From contig NZ_JAJHIZ010000003.1 of NCBI RefSeq assembly GCF_021538615.1, positions 1,178,001 through 1,242,000 on the forward strand: DNA of 64,000 nucleotides. Reading direction: 5' to 3'. The notes beneath the pieces were generated by a model. It was not told the origin of the DNA, searched no databases, and worked only from the letters and a program-made list of their open reading frames with translations. Below, one piece after another: positions 7,933-17,630 of the stretch. The position numbers were made by a program, and so were the translations under genes. Each line of letters opens with the position of its first letter. Position 1 is the stretch's first letter. This DNA comes from Niabella agricola. GTDB lineage: Bacteria; Bacteroidota; Bacteroidia; Chitinophagales; Chitinophagaceae.

Positions 7933-10761
7933 TTATAATGCGTCAATGCTTTTAAAACCAGAAGCCACTTTATAACTGCTTCCTTTTTTAAATGCCAAAG
8001 GCAGTACGGTGCCATTGTAACGTAAGGTAACCTTGCCATCTGCAATCGCCCTTATAGTAAGCGCTGTAAGCTGTTTGTTTTCCCATTTCAGATCCAGTAC
8101 CAAGCCTCCGCGGGCATGAATGCCGTTGATCCGACCAGCAGGCAATGCCTCCGGCAGTGCCGGCAGGATATCAACAAATGCGGTATGCGATTGCACCAGC
8201 ATTTCACCGATACCGGCCGCGCCGCCAAAATTCCCGTCGATCTGGAAGGGTGGGTGCGCATCAAATAGATTAGGGTAGCTTCCTGCACCTCTTCCCGCAG
8301 GGCTCAGCAACATCTGAATGAGTTTGTAGGTATGATTGCCATCCTTGAAACGCGCCCAAAGATTGATCTTCCAGCCCAGGCTCCAGCCGGTGGCTGCATC
8401 GCCGCGGTAGATCAGCGACTGGCGGGCCGCCTTCATCAGCTCCGGGGTTGTTTCCCAATTGATCTCGTTACCGGGGTATACGCCCCAGAGATGGGACACA
8501 TGGCGGTGCTTATTCGCAGTATCATCCACGTCCTGCATCCACTCCTGTAACTGGCCATAACGCCCGATTTTATTGGGTGCAATCCGCTTGTATTTATCCT
8601 CCAGTTCTTTTCTGAATGCGGCATCCCTGTTTAGGACCTTTGATGCTTCAATCGTATTCTTAAACAAGGCCCGGATGATCTGATGATCCATGGTTGGCCC
8701 TGCTACCAACCCACCCTGCTCTGGTGAATTGGAAGGCGTACTGATCAGGTAACCGGTCAGCGGGTCTTTGATGAGGAAGCTGTTAAAGAATAAAGCGGCA
8801 TCCTTCATCATCGGATAAGCGGTATCTCTCAGAAAGCGTTCGTCTTTTGTAAACAGGTACCGCTCCCAGAGGTGCTCGCAAAACCAGGCGCCACCCGTAA
8901 CCCAGATACCATGATCAGATGCGTTGATAGGTGCGGTTCCCCGCCAAAGATCCGTGTTATGATGCAACACCCAGCCTGGAGCCTTATAATATTCGCCGGC
9001 CGTTTCCCGGCCCGATGCAGCTACTTCCTGTGTCATCTTAAAAAACGCACTGTGCAAAGGCGAAAGTCCCAACAATTCCGCCGGCCAGTAGTTCATCTCT
9101 GCATTGATATTCGTAGTGTACTTACTTCCCCAGGGAGGTGACAACAGGTCGTTCCAAATGCCTTGTAAATTCGCCGGATAGGTTCCCGGTCTTGAGCTGC
9201 TGATAAGCAGGTAACGCCCGTATTGCAGGTACAGCGCTACGAACTCCGGATCTCCGGTACGAGCAAATTGGGCCAGGCGCTGATCCGTGGGTAATTTTGC
9301 ATTTACCGTGGGCAGGGCCGGGTTCGAGAAATTAACCGAAAGTGTATTGAAATATTGCCGGTATTCTTTTACATGGTCATTCAATACCGCAGCAAATGAT
9401 TTTTGTCCGATCTTCTGTAATGTTGCTTTGCAAAGCACAGCCGGTTGTCCCGACACATCTTTGTAACTGCGGTAATTGGTGGCGGCCGCGATCCATACCG
9501 TTGCTTCATCGGCGCCATTTACCACCAGGCGGTTGTCGTTTACCGTAACCGTTCCGTTCCTCGTGGTTATCCGCACATAGCTGTCGCCAAACAAAGCGCC
9601 GTCTTTTACCTGTACATGAAGTGCCACCGTATGCGGATCTATTTTTGTAAGGATAAAATTCCGGTGCGGACTGGAAAGCAGGGTTTCAAAATGGATGGCG
9701 CCGGCCTTGTCGGCTGTAAAGTTAACCGCTATTATCTGGTCGGGTACGCTGGCGATATAGATACGCTTAAATGTTATGTCATTCGTTTTATAAGAAGTGG
9801 TTAAGGTAGCATCTTCCAGGTTAAGCGTACGCCGGTACTCCGTAACCGAGGCAGCATCCACGTCAAAATGAAAATGGACATCGCCGAAGGGCTGATATCG
9901 GGCCTGGTATTCACCTACAGGTGGTACTTTGTCGGATTGAATCCAATATTTCCACTGCCCGTTCAGCGGGAGTTTTGCATCCGGTTTGCCTGCAGGATAA
10001 ATGCCGATCGGTTTTCCCGCATCTTTAAATCCCAGGATTCCACCCTTGCCTGCCACATTCAGCACAAGGATCGCAATGCTGTTTTTACCGGGTTTCAATG
10101 CAGCCTCCGGTACTTTGTATATACGCGCTTCACTATTGTTTTGCGCGCCCACTTTTATCCCGTTTACAAAACTGATGTCCTCTTCAGAAATCTTGTTCAG
10201 GTCCAGTTCCAACGATTTGCCCTTCCAATCTGCAGGCAGTTCAAAGCTGGTGCGGAACCATACGGCACCATCCAGTTCTCCAAGCCCTTCTTTTTCCCAA
10301 CCGTCATAATTGGGCACATGAATCGTTTTCCAGCTGCGGTCGTTATAAGTTGCTATGGAAGGATTGTTCTTTTGTTTCAGAATATCCTTCATTTTTCTGG
10401 ACCAGGCTTCGCGGTCGCCTTCGGCGGATTTCAATCCCAGGAATTCACGCCCGGCCAGGTCCTCTGCTTCTTTTTGTTTACCGGCAAACAACAGCCCGCG
10501 TATGGAATCGAGGTATTGGTAAGCCCCTTTGCGGTTATAATCCCGTGGCCCACCCGACCATAATGTTTCTTCATTAAACTGGAGCCGGTCATCTGCTATA
10601 CCGCCAAAAACCATGGCCCCCAGGCGACCATTACCGATGGGTAATGCTTCCACCCATTCCGTTGCTGGCCGATTGTACCAAAGCTTCAACTCCTGTGAAT
10701 GTGTGGCCGCCCCTTCCAAAAGAACCGCCGCCAGTAAAAACAGATACTTATATTTTTTCAT
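7933..10761 (-). CDS. GH95 alpha-L-fucosidase/alpha-L-galactosidase with inserted beta-sandwich
   Basis: 942 residues, signal peptide ending near residue 23. GH95 is an inverting family acting on alpha-L-fucose or alpha-L-galactose; an RG-II locus member of B. thetaiotaomicron removes alpha-L-galactose from chain A. The N-terminal GH95 domain starts at LWYNRPATEWVEALPIGNGRLGAMV. Catalytic residues known from Bifidobacterium AfcA map to Asn551/Asn553 (NINAEMNYW), Glu681 (STPSNSPEQ) and Asp842 (IDGNFGG). Odd feature: residues about 120-290 (SWKTIHVPNYDGWEKEG...AVWFRTSFELPADWKGKS...FVNGIKVG) are an inserted GH2-like jelly-roll domain splitting the N-terminal domain, making the protein longer than the usual roughly 750-800 residues. 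Last gene of the run that begins at 22436; 260 bp of repeat-bearing DNA separates it from GH28. Confidence 0.92.
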   Translation of the reverse strand: MKKYKYLFLLAAVLLEGAATHSQELKLWYNRPATEWVEALPIGNGRLGAMVFGGIADDRLQFNEETLWSGGPRDYNRKGAYQYLDSIRGLLFAGKQKEAEDLAGREFLGLKSAEGDREAWSRKMKDILKQKNNPSIATYNDRSWKTIHVPNYDGWEKEGLGELDGAVWFRTSFELPADWKGKSLELDLNKISEEDISFVNGIKVGAQNNSEARIYKVPEAALKPGKNSIAILVLNVAGKGGILGFKDAGKPIGIYPAGKPDAKLPLNGQWKYWIQSDKVPPVGEYQARYQPFGDVHFHFDVDAASVTEYRRTLNLEDATLTTSYKTNDITFKRIYIASVPDQIIAVNFTADKAGAIHFETLLSSPHRNFILTKIDPHTVALHVQVKDGALFGDSYVRITTRNGTVTVNDNRLVVNGADEATVWIAAATNYRSYKDVSGQPAVLCKATLQKIGQKSFAAVLNDHVKEYRQYFNTLSVNFSNPALPTVNAKLPTDQRLAQFARTGDPEFVALYLQYGRYLLISSSRPGTYPANLQGIWNDLLSPPWGSKYTTNINAEMNYWPAELLGLSPLHSAFFKMTQEVAASGRETAGEYYKAPGWVLHHNTDLWRGTAPINASDHGIWVTGGAWFCEHLWERYLFTKDERFLRDTAYPMMKDAALFFNSFLIKDPLTGYLISTPSNSPEQGGLVAGPTMDHQIIRALFKNTIEASKVLNRDAAFRKELEDKYKRIAPNKIGRYGQLQEWMQDVDDTANKHRHVSHLWGVYPGNEINWETTPELMKAARQSLIYRGDAATGWSLGWKINLWARFKDGNHTYKLIQMLLSPAGRGAGSYPNLFDAHPPFQIDGNFGGAAGIGEMLVQSHTAFVDILPALPEALPAGRINGIHARGGLVLDLKWENKQLTALTIRAIADGKVTLRYNGTVLPLAFKKGSSYKVASGFKSIDAL

Positions 10762-10792
10762 TTTCAGATTTTCTATAAATGATCGGGGTAAA

Positions 10793-10996
10793 ATCTGCGG
10801 GAGATGTTTTTGCCCGCTGATCTCATTCGTTGATTACGCAGTATAAATGAATCCTCTTTGCACTCATCTGCAGATCCATCTGCGGGAAAGTTACCCGCTG
10901 AGATCCGCTGATCTTGTTCACGGATGAATACAGTATAATGCATCCCCTCGCTGCCTACTCCGCGCTCATCTGCGGAACCATCTGCACTATCTGCGG
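10793..10996. repeat. Degenerate ATCTGCGG intergenic repeats
   Basis: Four copies of ATCTGCGG start at 10793, 10878, 10968 and 10989. CAGTATAA followed by ATGAATCCTC or ATGCATCCCC recurs near 10836 and 10931, and CCGCTGATCT also recurs, giving roughly two degenerate units of about 90 bp between GH28 and GH95. Similar TCTGCGG elements are frequent between genes in Bacteroidota. No ORF or terminator with a U-tract was seen here. Confidence 0.6.
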
Positions 10997-11020
10997 GAAA
11001 CCTTGCCCCTCCGGAAAACA

Positions 11021-12571
11021 CTAGTCCAGCTTTACCGCTTCTTTTCTTACCTCGCTCCCCACCCTGATCTGCGCATCTGTTACCACGTTGTCTTCAAACA
11101 TGATATGATCAGAAGCGCTCCCCGAGATCTCTGCAAATTTTTGTTCGCTACTAAATGGCCAGCAATCCTGGATGCGCGCCCCTTTTACATCATTCAAACG
11201 CAACAGGGGCACATCCGCCGGAAGCTTCGCGGCTTCAAAATTAAGGATCGACAGCCGTTCTGCAGCATCCACTTTTAATGCCGGGCCTGTTTGCGTGTTC
11301 ACCCGTACATTATTAAGTGAAACATCTATCGCATTTTTAAGCGTAATACCTCGTTCCGCTTCAAAGACCGCGTCATTCAGGCTAATCTCCGAAACGGGCA
11401 TTTCTTTCAGTCCGTTCACATACATGGCTTCCCTGGTATACGCCGTAATATTGCTGAGGCGGATGTTCCGGAAACGGGGCGTTCGCTCCGATACCGGTTC
11501 TTCCGGCGCCTTTGCATATTCCATATCCAGCACAATAGCCTGTTGCTTTATATCCTTCATCACAATATTGCTCACCCTTATATCCTCCACCACGCCACCT
11601 CTCCCGCGGGTTGTTTTAATACGGATGCCCCGGTCGGTGCCGTCAAATACACAATTACTGATCACAATCTTTTTAATGCCCCCGCTCATCTCACTGCCGA
11701 TCACCACACCGCCATGCCCGCTAAGCATGGTGCAATTGGTAATGGTGTAGTTTTCTGCCGAGCGGGCCTTTGCCCGTCCCGGGGCATCTTTTCCCGATTT
11801 GATGGTAATGCAGTCATCACCCACGCTAATATGGCAATCGCTGATATGCACATTGCTGCAACTTTCGGGGTTTATACCGTCTGTATTGGGAGCGTTCTGA
11901 CCAGGGTTAATAATAGTAACCGCGTGTACGGTCACATTATCGCAAAACTGCGGGTTGATGGTCCAGAATGGTGAATTTCTGATGGTGATCCCCTGGATAA
12001 GAATATTTTTGCTGTGCAGGAACTGGATAAAAGGCGGACGTAGAAATCCACGTTTCATTTGCCGTGGATCATCCGGCAATAAGATATCCTTATTCAGACG
12101 GTCAAATTCCAGTTGCCATTTGGAACGTGCCTGCCCTTCTTTATACCCCTCTACAAAATCCCACCATTTCTTACCGTGCCCGTAGATCGTGCCCCTCCCT
12201 GTGATCGTAATATTTTCGGCTCTGTTTGCATAAAACAACGGTGAAAAACTCGTCACATCCACACCCTCGTAACGACTTTCTACCATGGGCAGATAATCAT
12301 CAAAATTATCGCTGAAATGCAGTTCTGCACCGGCATCGATCAGGATGGTAATATTACTTTGCAAATGAATAGGGCCGGTGAGGTATTTTCCAGCCGGAAA
12401 ATAAACTGTGCCGCCTCCCCCCGCCGATGCGGCTTTGATGGCTTTCACAATAGCAGCTGTTGCTTTCGCACTGCTGTCTTTTTTGGCGCCGAATTTAGTA
12501 ACATCATAGTATTGCCGGGCACCTCCGGAAAAAAAGGCAAAAAAAGCTGCAACTGCAAAAAAAACCTTCAT
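11021..12571 (-). CDS. GH28 polygalacturonase-family enzyme
   Basis: 516 residues with a short signal peptide (ends about residue 18, SGGARQ). GH28 enzymes hydrolyse alpha-1,4-galacturonan with inversion, and exo-acting members also cut galacturonate or rhamnose linkages. The fold is a right-handed beta-helix. All catalytic blocks are present: NTDGI with Asp231, GDDC with Asp252/Asp253, GHGG with His286 and RIKT at 317-320. The start YYDVTKFGAKKDSSAKATAAIVKAI is the usual N-terminal cap. It lies 114 bp downstream of the GH67N-type gene and upstream of GH95. In the RG-II setting it would attack the homogalacturonan backbone or terminal galacturonate. Exo versus endo action is not decided by the sequence. 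Confidence 0.94.
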   Translation of the reverse strand: MKVFFAVAAFFAFFSGGARQYYDVTKFGAKKDSSAKATAAIVKAIKAASAGGGGTVYFPAGKYLTGPIHLQSNITILIDAGAELHFSDNFDDYLPMVESRYEGVDVTSFSPLFYANRAENITITGRGTIYGHGKKWWDFVEGYKEGQARSKWQLEFDRLNKDILLPDDPRQMKRGFLRPPFIQFLHSKNILIQGITIRNSPFWTINPQFCDNVTVHAVTIINPGQNAPNTDGINPESCSNVHISDCHISVGDDCITIKSGKDAPGRAKARSAENYTITNCTMLSGHGGVVIGSEMSGGIKKIVISNCVFDGTDRGIRIKTTRGRGGVVEDIRVSNIVMKDIKQQAIVLDMEYAKAPEEPVSERTPRFRNIRLSNITAYTREAMYVNGLKEMPVSEISLNDAVFEAERGITLKNAIDVSLNNVRVNTQTGPALKVDAAERLSILNFEAAKLPADVPLLRLNDVKGARIQDCWPFSSEQKFAEISGSASDHIMFEDNVVTDAQIRVGSEVRKEAVKLD

Positions 12572-12685
12572 AATATCTATTCATTATTTAGTTAAGGAAT
12601 CAACCGCGAAAGAATCATCGCCAGCATCTGCCATCTCTTCGGTTTGTGAAGCTCCCTGTCCGAGGCTTCAAACCGTACCATATTG

Positions 12686-15394
12686 TTACTCAAACAACCA
12701 GTCTACCTGCTTTTTATTGCCACTCTCATACAAACCGGCATCATAAACCTTTACCGGTTGGCTACCCTCTATAAATCCAAGCACAATGGCTACTCCTTTT
12801 TCGAGCTTAAGCGTATTGATACCCGGTTTAAATTCGTACATGTGTACATTTAATTGCGGCATACCGGGGATCACCAACGCATTGGCGATCCTGGTTTCTG
12901 CCTGACCATAATCATTGGCCAGCGCATTGGTTTCCAGCTCTGGTGCTTTCAGGAAAAATGTATCCTTCGCAAAAGCTGATTTTTGCGGTTGAAAAAAGCC
13001 TACGAGCACTTTTACAGGCCGGGTATTACTAAATGTATAGAACGTTCCTTGCTGTAATTGTGCTTTATAAGAAAGCTTCAACCCTTTCAATCCTTTCAGT
13101 TCAGGTGCCAATGACCGGATGGATAAGGTGGTGTCTGAAAAAGGTTGTGCAAGGCTGTCAACAAAAAACCGGGCCACCGGTTTGTCTTTGTTCATGATTT
13201 TGGCTGCTATGTAGGGCCTTGTCTTAACCGCATTAACCTTCGGATTACTTTTTAGGGAATCCAGTTTGTGTTGAAACACCGTGAGCTCTTTTTCAAACGG
13301 GACCAGTACTTCCTTCCATGTTTTAAAAGTGCCATCTACGCCCCGGATCGGGATCTTCCGCTGTTGGGTCTGCATACTGTTGGCATAGAGATATGTTCCC
13401 TCCGTTAGTGACACCAGTTTTTTATACCAGTCCACGCTTTCCTTTAACAGTGGCAATGCCTTTTCCAGATCTTTTATATCATCCGAATATTTGTATCGTA
13501 ATACCAACAAAGCGGCTTCAGTCTTTGCTGCATAATGATAAGCCAGCGCCCTGTAGCAGGCCGCATCGTTTTCAATGCGCGCAAATTCTTCCTTATTTTT
13601 TGACACATTCCCGATCGTTTTCAAAGCTGCAACGGCTGCATCGCCATGCGCCCGCACCTCACGTGCGATCTGCACCGGGGTTTCTCCGTGATGAGCGTTC
13701 CCCTTCCATTCCTTATCGGCATAGTCGATCAGCATTTCGCCTTCCGGGCTCTCTCCATCATACAACAGGGTAAACAACCCGTAGCGATAGGGGTTGATGA
13801 GCTGCGTCATCAGCATGCCCAGCGTCAGTGTTTGCCGGTTACCATCCGTGATGCCAAAGCGGCGTAACAATTTCGGCGCAATCTCACCCATTGCTTCATA
13901 GGCCTGTAAGACGGCAGCACCTTTTTCCTTGCCAATGCCAAACTGATCTCCCATCCGCTCACTCCAGAAACCGATTTCTTCCTGCCGGTTACGTTTTGAC
14001 CGCCAGGCATAGCGGCTCCAGGCCTTATACCAGATCCAGTCGCGTTCAATCTGTAACAGTCGTTCTCCTCCCCGGATACTGTCCGCACTATACGGCCAGT
14101 CCCAATAAGAAGATTCGGGATACAGGTGTAACCCATGTGCCCCCAGCACCTCATTCATTCCTAGTACGCTTTGCTGAATAAAATCCGGTGACCCGTACCG
14201 GAAAGGCTCCAGGTTAGCCAGGATATGCACATTGGCAATATGCATGCTTCCCAACTGACTCAGCGTTTGGTGAAGCTGCGCCCATGTACCCCTGGGCCTC
14301 GGCACGGTTAATGCCTCCCCATTAAACTTTGCCTCCGTGTATAAATTTTTGTATAAGGGCAGCGCTGCCTTCATCACAGCAGGGGCATCGGTATCATGTG
14401 CCCGCAATACGATCGGCGGTTCTTCTGTAATGCCCAGGGTCTTCATGCCATCCCGCACCCCTGGAATAATGGTTTTTGTAAACCACTCTATATCGTCATT
14501 GCCTATTCCTTCCATGGCTTCGCCCAGGCAGACCATCAGCCCGACATTGGGATATTTTTCTACAAAAGCAGCGATCGACTTACGGGTATAGTCGGCAATA
14601 ACGGGAATGATGGGCCGCTCACGTTCCTGCGTTTTCAGGTGATTCTTTTCTGCAAAAGGCTTTGACACGATGATATTATAAAACATCTGTATTACCCAGA
14701 TTCCCCGCTTATCTGCTTCAGTGGTCAGGAAGCGGTACATTTCTTCATTTTTTTTAAAGGTAGCCTCATCTACTTCAACGGCATAAGGGTAATCTTTTAG
14801 TTTTACAAGGGACGCAAAGGGATGCCCGTTCCAGAGATATAAGGAATTCATCCGGTTATAAACCATCGAGTCCAGCACCTGGATCCAAAGTTTTTTATCA
14901 TATAACCAGGGAAAGGTTTGGGGTGTATACGGGTATTCGTACACATTGTGCCCCGGCAGATAATAGGGTTTCTGGATACCGATACATGCGCCGCGTAGCA
15001 CCATTTCCGGTGCATCTGAAAAGGATAACGCTTTTGGCAGTTCGCCACTTTCTTTAACCTTATCTGCCAGCGCCAAACAGCCATACAAGATTCCAGTAGC
15101 ATCTGCTCCGGTTATGGTAATCTCTACTCCCCTTGCTTCAATTGAAAAGCTTTCCTTTTTCCCGCCAGCGTCGCTGTGCAAGCCGATATAGGTGCCATTT
15201 GCCTGTTTCATTGATGCGGGATTAACATGAACCGTATAACCTGCAGCAATAAGCGTATTTTTCAATTGGTCCGCTCCATACTTTACCCGTTCTGTTGCGG
15301 CTGACGGAACACCGATGGTTACAGATCCCTTCCCCGGTAAAGCATACAGTTTTATGGCAAGCGCCAGTAAAAAAATCGTTACTCCTCCTCTCAT
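12686..15394 (-). CDS. GH67N-domain glycoside hydrolase, family unclear
   Basis: 902 residues, signal peptide ending near residue 19 (IKLYALPGKG). Residues about 22-125 (VTIGVPSAATERVKYGADQLKNTL...GILYGCLALADKV) look like the N-terminal domain shared by GH67 alpha-glucuronidases and GH20/84/115-type enzymes. A TIM barrel follows (about 135-560), with acidic candidates in CLGEAMEGIGNDDIEW and LYPESSYWDWPYS and conserved-looking VHILANLEPFRYGSPDF. A helical segment and a beta-rich tail (about 740-902) complete it. Canonical GH67 catalytic motifs were not identified, so alpha-glucuronidase activity is only a possibility. Placed in the run between the dehydrogenase gene (15492) and GH28. It may release the sugar or uronic acid that the upstream symporter and catabolic enzymes handle. 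Confidence 0.65.
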   Translation of the reverse strand: MRGGVTIFLLALAIKLYALPGKGSVTIGVPSAATERVKYGADQLKNTLIAAGYTVHVNPASMKQANGTYIGLHSDAGGKKESFSIEARGVEITITGADATGILYGCLALADKVKESGELPKALSFSDAPEMVLRGACIGIQKPYYLPGHNVYEYPYTPQTFPWLYDKKLWIQVLDSMVYNRMNSLYLWNGHPFASLVKLKDYPYAVEVDEATFKKNEEMYRFLTTEADKRGIWVIQMFYNIIVSKPFAEKNHLKTQERERPIIPVIADYTRKSIAAFVEKYPNVGLMVCLGEAMEGIGNDDIEWFTKTIIPGVRDGMKTLGITEEPPIVLRAHDTDAPAVMKAALPLYKNLYTEAKFNGEALTVPRPRGTWAQLHQTLSQLGSMHIANVHILANLEPFRYGSPDFIQQSVLGMNEVLGAHGLHLYPESSYWDWPYSADSIRGGERLLQIERDWIWYKAWSRYAWRSKRNRQEEIGFWSERMGDQFGIGKEKGAAVLQAYEAMGEIAPKLLRRFGITDGNRQTLTLGMLMTQLINPYRYGLFTLLYDGESPEGEMLIDYADKEWKGNAHHGETPVQIAREVRAHGDAAVAALKTIGNVSKNKEEFARIENDAACYRALAYHYAAKTEAALLVLRYKYSDDIKDLEKALPLLKESVDWYKKLVSLTEGTYLYANSMQTQQRKIPIRGVDGTFKTWKEVLVPFEKELTVFQHKLDSLKSNPKVNAVKTRPYIAAKIMNKDKPVARFFVDSLAQPFSDTTLSIRSLAPELKGLKGLKLSYKAQLQQGTFYTFSNTRPVKVLVGFFQPQKSAFAKDTFFLKAPELETNALANDYGQAETRIANALVIPGMPQLNVHMYEFKPGINTLKLEKGVAIVLGFIEGSQPVKVYDAGLYESGNKKQVDWLFE

Positions 15395-15491
15395 CCTTCA
15401 AGAATTCTATAGTCAATAGTAAAATAATCTGTTCTGTGTTGGGGTTGGCCGGAAGCCACATCATTCATTGGCCACGACATGAGTAATGCGT

Positions 15492-16541
15492 TCATCGTAT
15501 CGATGACAACGACACTCCGCCCTGCTCACTGCTGATGTAGGCCGCTTCCACACATCGCATCGTATCATATGCATCTTCAATATGATGCTCCGGCTGTTCA
15601 ATCATTCCCTTTTTTGCCAACATCATCTGCTCCATGGTACCGATGAATGCGTGGGGAAACCAGGAGCCTTCTATTTTTTTCGATTTCCATTCCGGCACTG
15701 TGCCCGGAATGATCGTTATATACTCAAATGTATCCGGTATGCCGTGTGGATAATTGATCAGTGCGCCCAGGCTCATTTTTATGGCACCCTTGGTGCCCTC
15801 TATTTTTATATAGGATTTCTGGTGCTGGTACCCAAAATCATGGTGGTGATTGGTATGAATGGTCGCTCTTATAAGATCACCGTAATCCATGATCATAGAG
15901 CTCTTAACAGAAGCCAGTTGCAATGCATCCGGGTGCCTGAATGTTTTTGCGTATATACTGGAAGGATTGCCCAGAAAGGAGCGCATCAAATCGATATAAT
16001 GAATGCTGTGGTAATTGATCTCCATGCGTGGCTTACCAAACAGGAAGGACCAGCGATCCCAGGGTGTATATACATTCACATAGATTTCTATATCTGTAAG
16101 GGTTCCAATCTGTCCATTATGGATCATTTTTTTTGCCTCCAGAACTGAGGGCGCAAACCGGAGCTGAAAGTTTACCCCCGCCCGCATATTTTTTGCGTGT
16201 GCAGTATCCCGTATGATCCTGGCATCTTCAATACGTTCACCCATCGGCTTCTGAATCAGCACGGTTGCCGCATCCGGCAGCTCCTGTAATACACCCACTA
16301 TTTCTGAAGCCGGCAAGGCACAGTCGTAAATAACGTGTTCGTCCTGGTCGGCCACCATTGCATCCAGTGAATCGTATACCTTTGGGATATTGAACTTTCC
16401 GGCAAGAACAACCGCTTTCTGATGATTACGATCGACGATCCCCTTTACGTTAAACCCTGCAATACGGTAGGCCGGCAAATGCGCATCATTTACAATGCCA
16501 CCAGCCCCAATCATACATATGTCGACGGCACGTTCATTCAT
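15492..16541 (-). CDS. Gfo/Idh/MocA-family oxidoreductase
   Basis: 349-residue cytoplasmic NAD(P)-dependent sugar dehydrogenase-like protein. The N-terminal Rossmann segment is VDICMIGAGGIVNDAHLPAYR. The usual EKP motif appears as QKP (VLIQKPMGE), keeping the Lys. The substrate-domain motif is INYHSIHYIDLMRSFLG. Start chosen at ATG 16541: GGAGG at 16550-16554 lies 8 bases upstream, and an in-frame TTG further up (16556) would swallow that site. The RhaT-like gene ends at 16543 with TGATATG spacing, so translation is probably coupled. Family members oxidise sugars or inositols, often at C1 to a lactone, or reduce keto-sugars. Beside a lactonase-like amidohydrolase and a sugar symporter, a sugar 1-dehydrogenase role is a fair inference. 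Confidence 0.88.
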   Translation of the reverse strand: MNERAVDICMIGAGGIVNDAHLPAYRIAGFNVKGIVDRNHQKAVVLAGKFNIPKVYDSLDAMVADQDEHVIYDCALPASEIVGVLQELPDAATVLIQKPMGERIEDARIIRDTAHAKNMRAGVNFQLRFAPSVLEAKKMIHNGQIGTLTDIEIYVNVYTPWDRWSFLFGKPRMEINYHSIHYIDLMRSFLGNPSSIYAKTFRHPDALQLASVKSSMIMDYGDLIRATIHTNHHHDFGYQHQKSYIKIEGTKGAIKMSLGALINYPHGIPDTFEYITIIPGTVPEWKSKKIEGSWFPHAFIGTMEQMMLAKKGMIEQPEHHIEDAYDTMRCVEAAYISSEQGGVSLSSIR

Positions 16542-16542
16542 A

Positions 16543-17568
16543 TCAGGATCCTCCAATATAATTACCGTAGGTTAACAAGATCACCGAAAGTAATAAGATC
16601 AATAGCGCACTTATCAGTACCTGCCGGGTACGGGCATTGGTAAATTTCCACTCTTTGAATACCATGCCCACCACCGTACTGAACAGCACCAGCAGGATCA
16701 TGTGTATGGCCCAACTGGAGAACTCATATTTCCCCAGATTCACATGGCCCAGGCCGTAAAAGAAAAACTGTCCATACCAGAAGAACCCGGTGAGCGCCGC
16801 CATTAAATAATTCGTGATCAGGGCACCACTCACAACAACCTGTTTATATTCTCCAAATGTGCGATGCTTCCGATGCAGGTTCAACGTATAAAACAGAGTG
16901 GTTAAAAATGCGCCCGAATTGGAAAAGATATATACCGCATTTACCTGAAAATTCCCCGCGCCATGGGCAGCAGCAAGATCTGAAATCGGTTTGCCGGCAT
17001 TGATGGCAAACCCGTAAAAAGCAGAGAGGATGCCTGCTACTATGCATAACGGCAATCCCTTTTTAAAAGAATATCCCTGTGCGCCGCTGAGCGCTTTTTC
17101 CTTCATCCGCCCGGCAACCCCACAAAACGCGATACCAACCGCTCCGAGAAAAACCCCGGTAAGGATCCAGTTGCCGCCGCTGCTGTTTATTACCGTACTG
17201 ATCGAACCATCCATTATCGGAGGAATCAATGTGCCCAGCACGCAGGACAACCCAACAGAAACCGCGTAGGTCAGTGAAAAACCGATGTAACGAATGGCCA
17301 TACCAAATGCCGTTCCACCCACACCATAGGCCATGCCCAGCAAAAAAGACTGGATCATAGCAGCCCGCGGTGCTTCTTTTAAAACCTGGCCCAGGGACGG
17401 CACGGTGATCAAGGCTACCACCACCGGCAGGAGCAGCCAGCAAACAGCAGCCTGCGCCAGCCAATAAGTTTGCCAGGACCAGCCCCTTACTTTTTTTTCC
17501 GGCGTATAACACAGTGCCGCAGATGAAGCACCTACTCCGTGAAAAAATATACCGTTGAATAATTGCAT
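16543..17568 (-). CDS. RhaT-like sugar-proton symporter
   Basis: 341-residue inner-membrane protein of the L-rhamnose/H+ symporter family (drug/metabolite transporter superfamily), with about ten hydrophobic helices. The N-terminus GIFFHGVGASSAALCYTPEKKVRGWSW matches the family pattern in which a helix is followed by a KKVKGWSW-like loop. FLLGMAYGVGGTAFGMAIRYIGFSLTYAVSVGLSCVLGT is a conserved family core. Co-transcribed with the downstream dehydrogenase (TGATATG junction); a 62-bp gap separates it from the amidohydrolase upstream. In this setting it probably imports a deoxy-sugar or related monosaccharide released by the exported glycosidases. RhaT relatives also carry other sugars, so rhamnose is not proven. 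Confidence 0.9.
   Translation of the reverse strand: MQLFNGIFFHGVGASSAALCYTPEKKVRGWSWQTYWLAQAAVCWLLLPVVVALITVPSLGQVLKEAPRAAMIQSFLLGMAYGVGGTAFGMAIRYIGFSLTYAVSVGLSCVLGTLIPPIMDGSISTVINSSGGNWILTGVFLGAVGIAFCGVAGRMKEKALSGAQGYSFKKGLPLCIVAGILSAFYGFAINAGKPISDLAAAHGAGNFQVNAVYIFSNSGAFLTTLFYTLNLHRKHRTFGEYKQVVVSGALITNYLMAALTGFFWYGQFFFYGLGHVNLGKYEFSSWAIHMILLVLFSTVVGMVFKEWKFTNARTRQVLISALLILLLSVILLTYGNYIGGS
16550..16554 (-). promoter_or_regulatory. Strong ribosome binding site deciding the dehydrogenase start
   Basis: GGAGG read on the minus strand, 8 bases before ATG at 16541. It lies inside the last codons of the RhaT-like gene. It is one of few clear Shine-Dalgarno sequences here and supports the ATG over the upstream in-frame TTG. 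Confidence 0.7.
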
Positions 17569-17630
17569 CTGTTATTAATTCGTTTATGCCCCGACGCCGG
17601 GTCCATAGGAGGCAACAATTGACTTATGCG

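Noticed and set aside
9868..10563. Long plus-strand frame of 231 residues
   Set aside because: Antisense shadow of GH95; low-complexity residues with no domain pattern.
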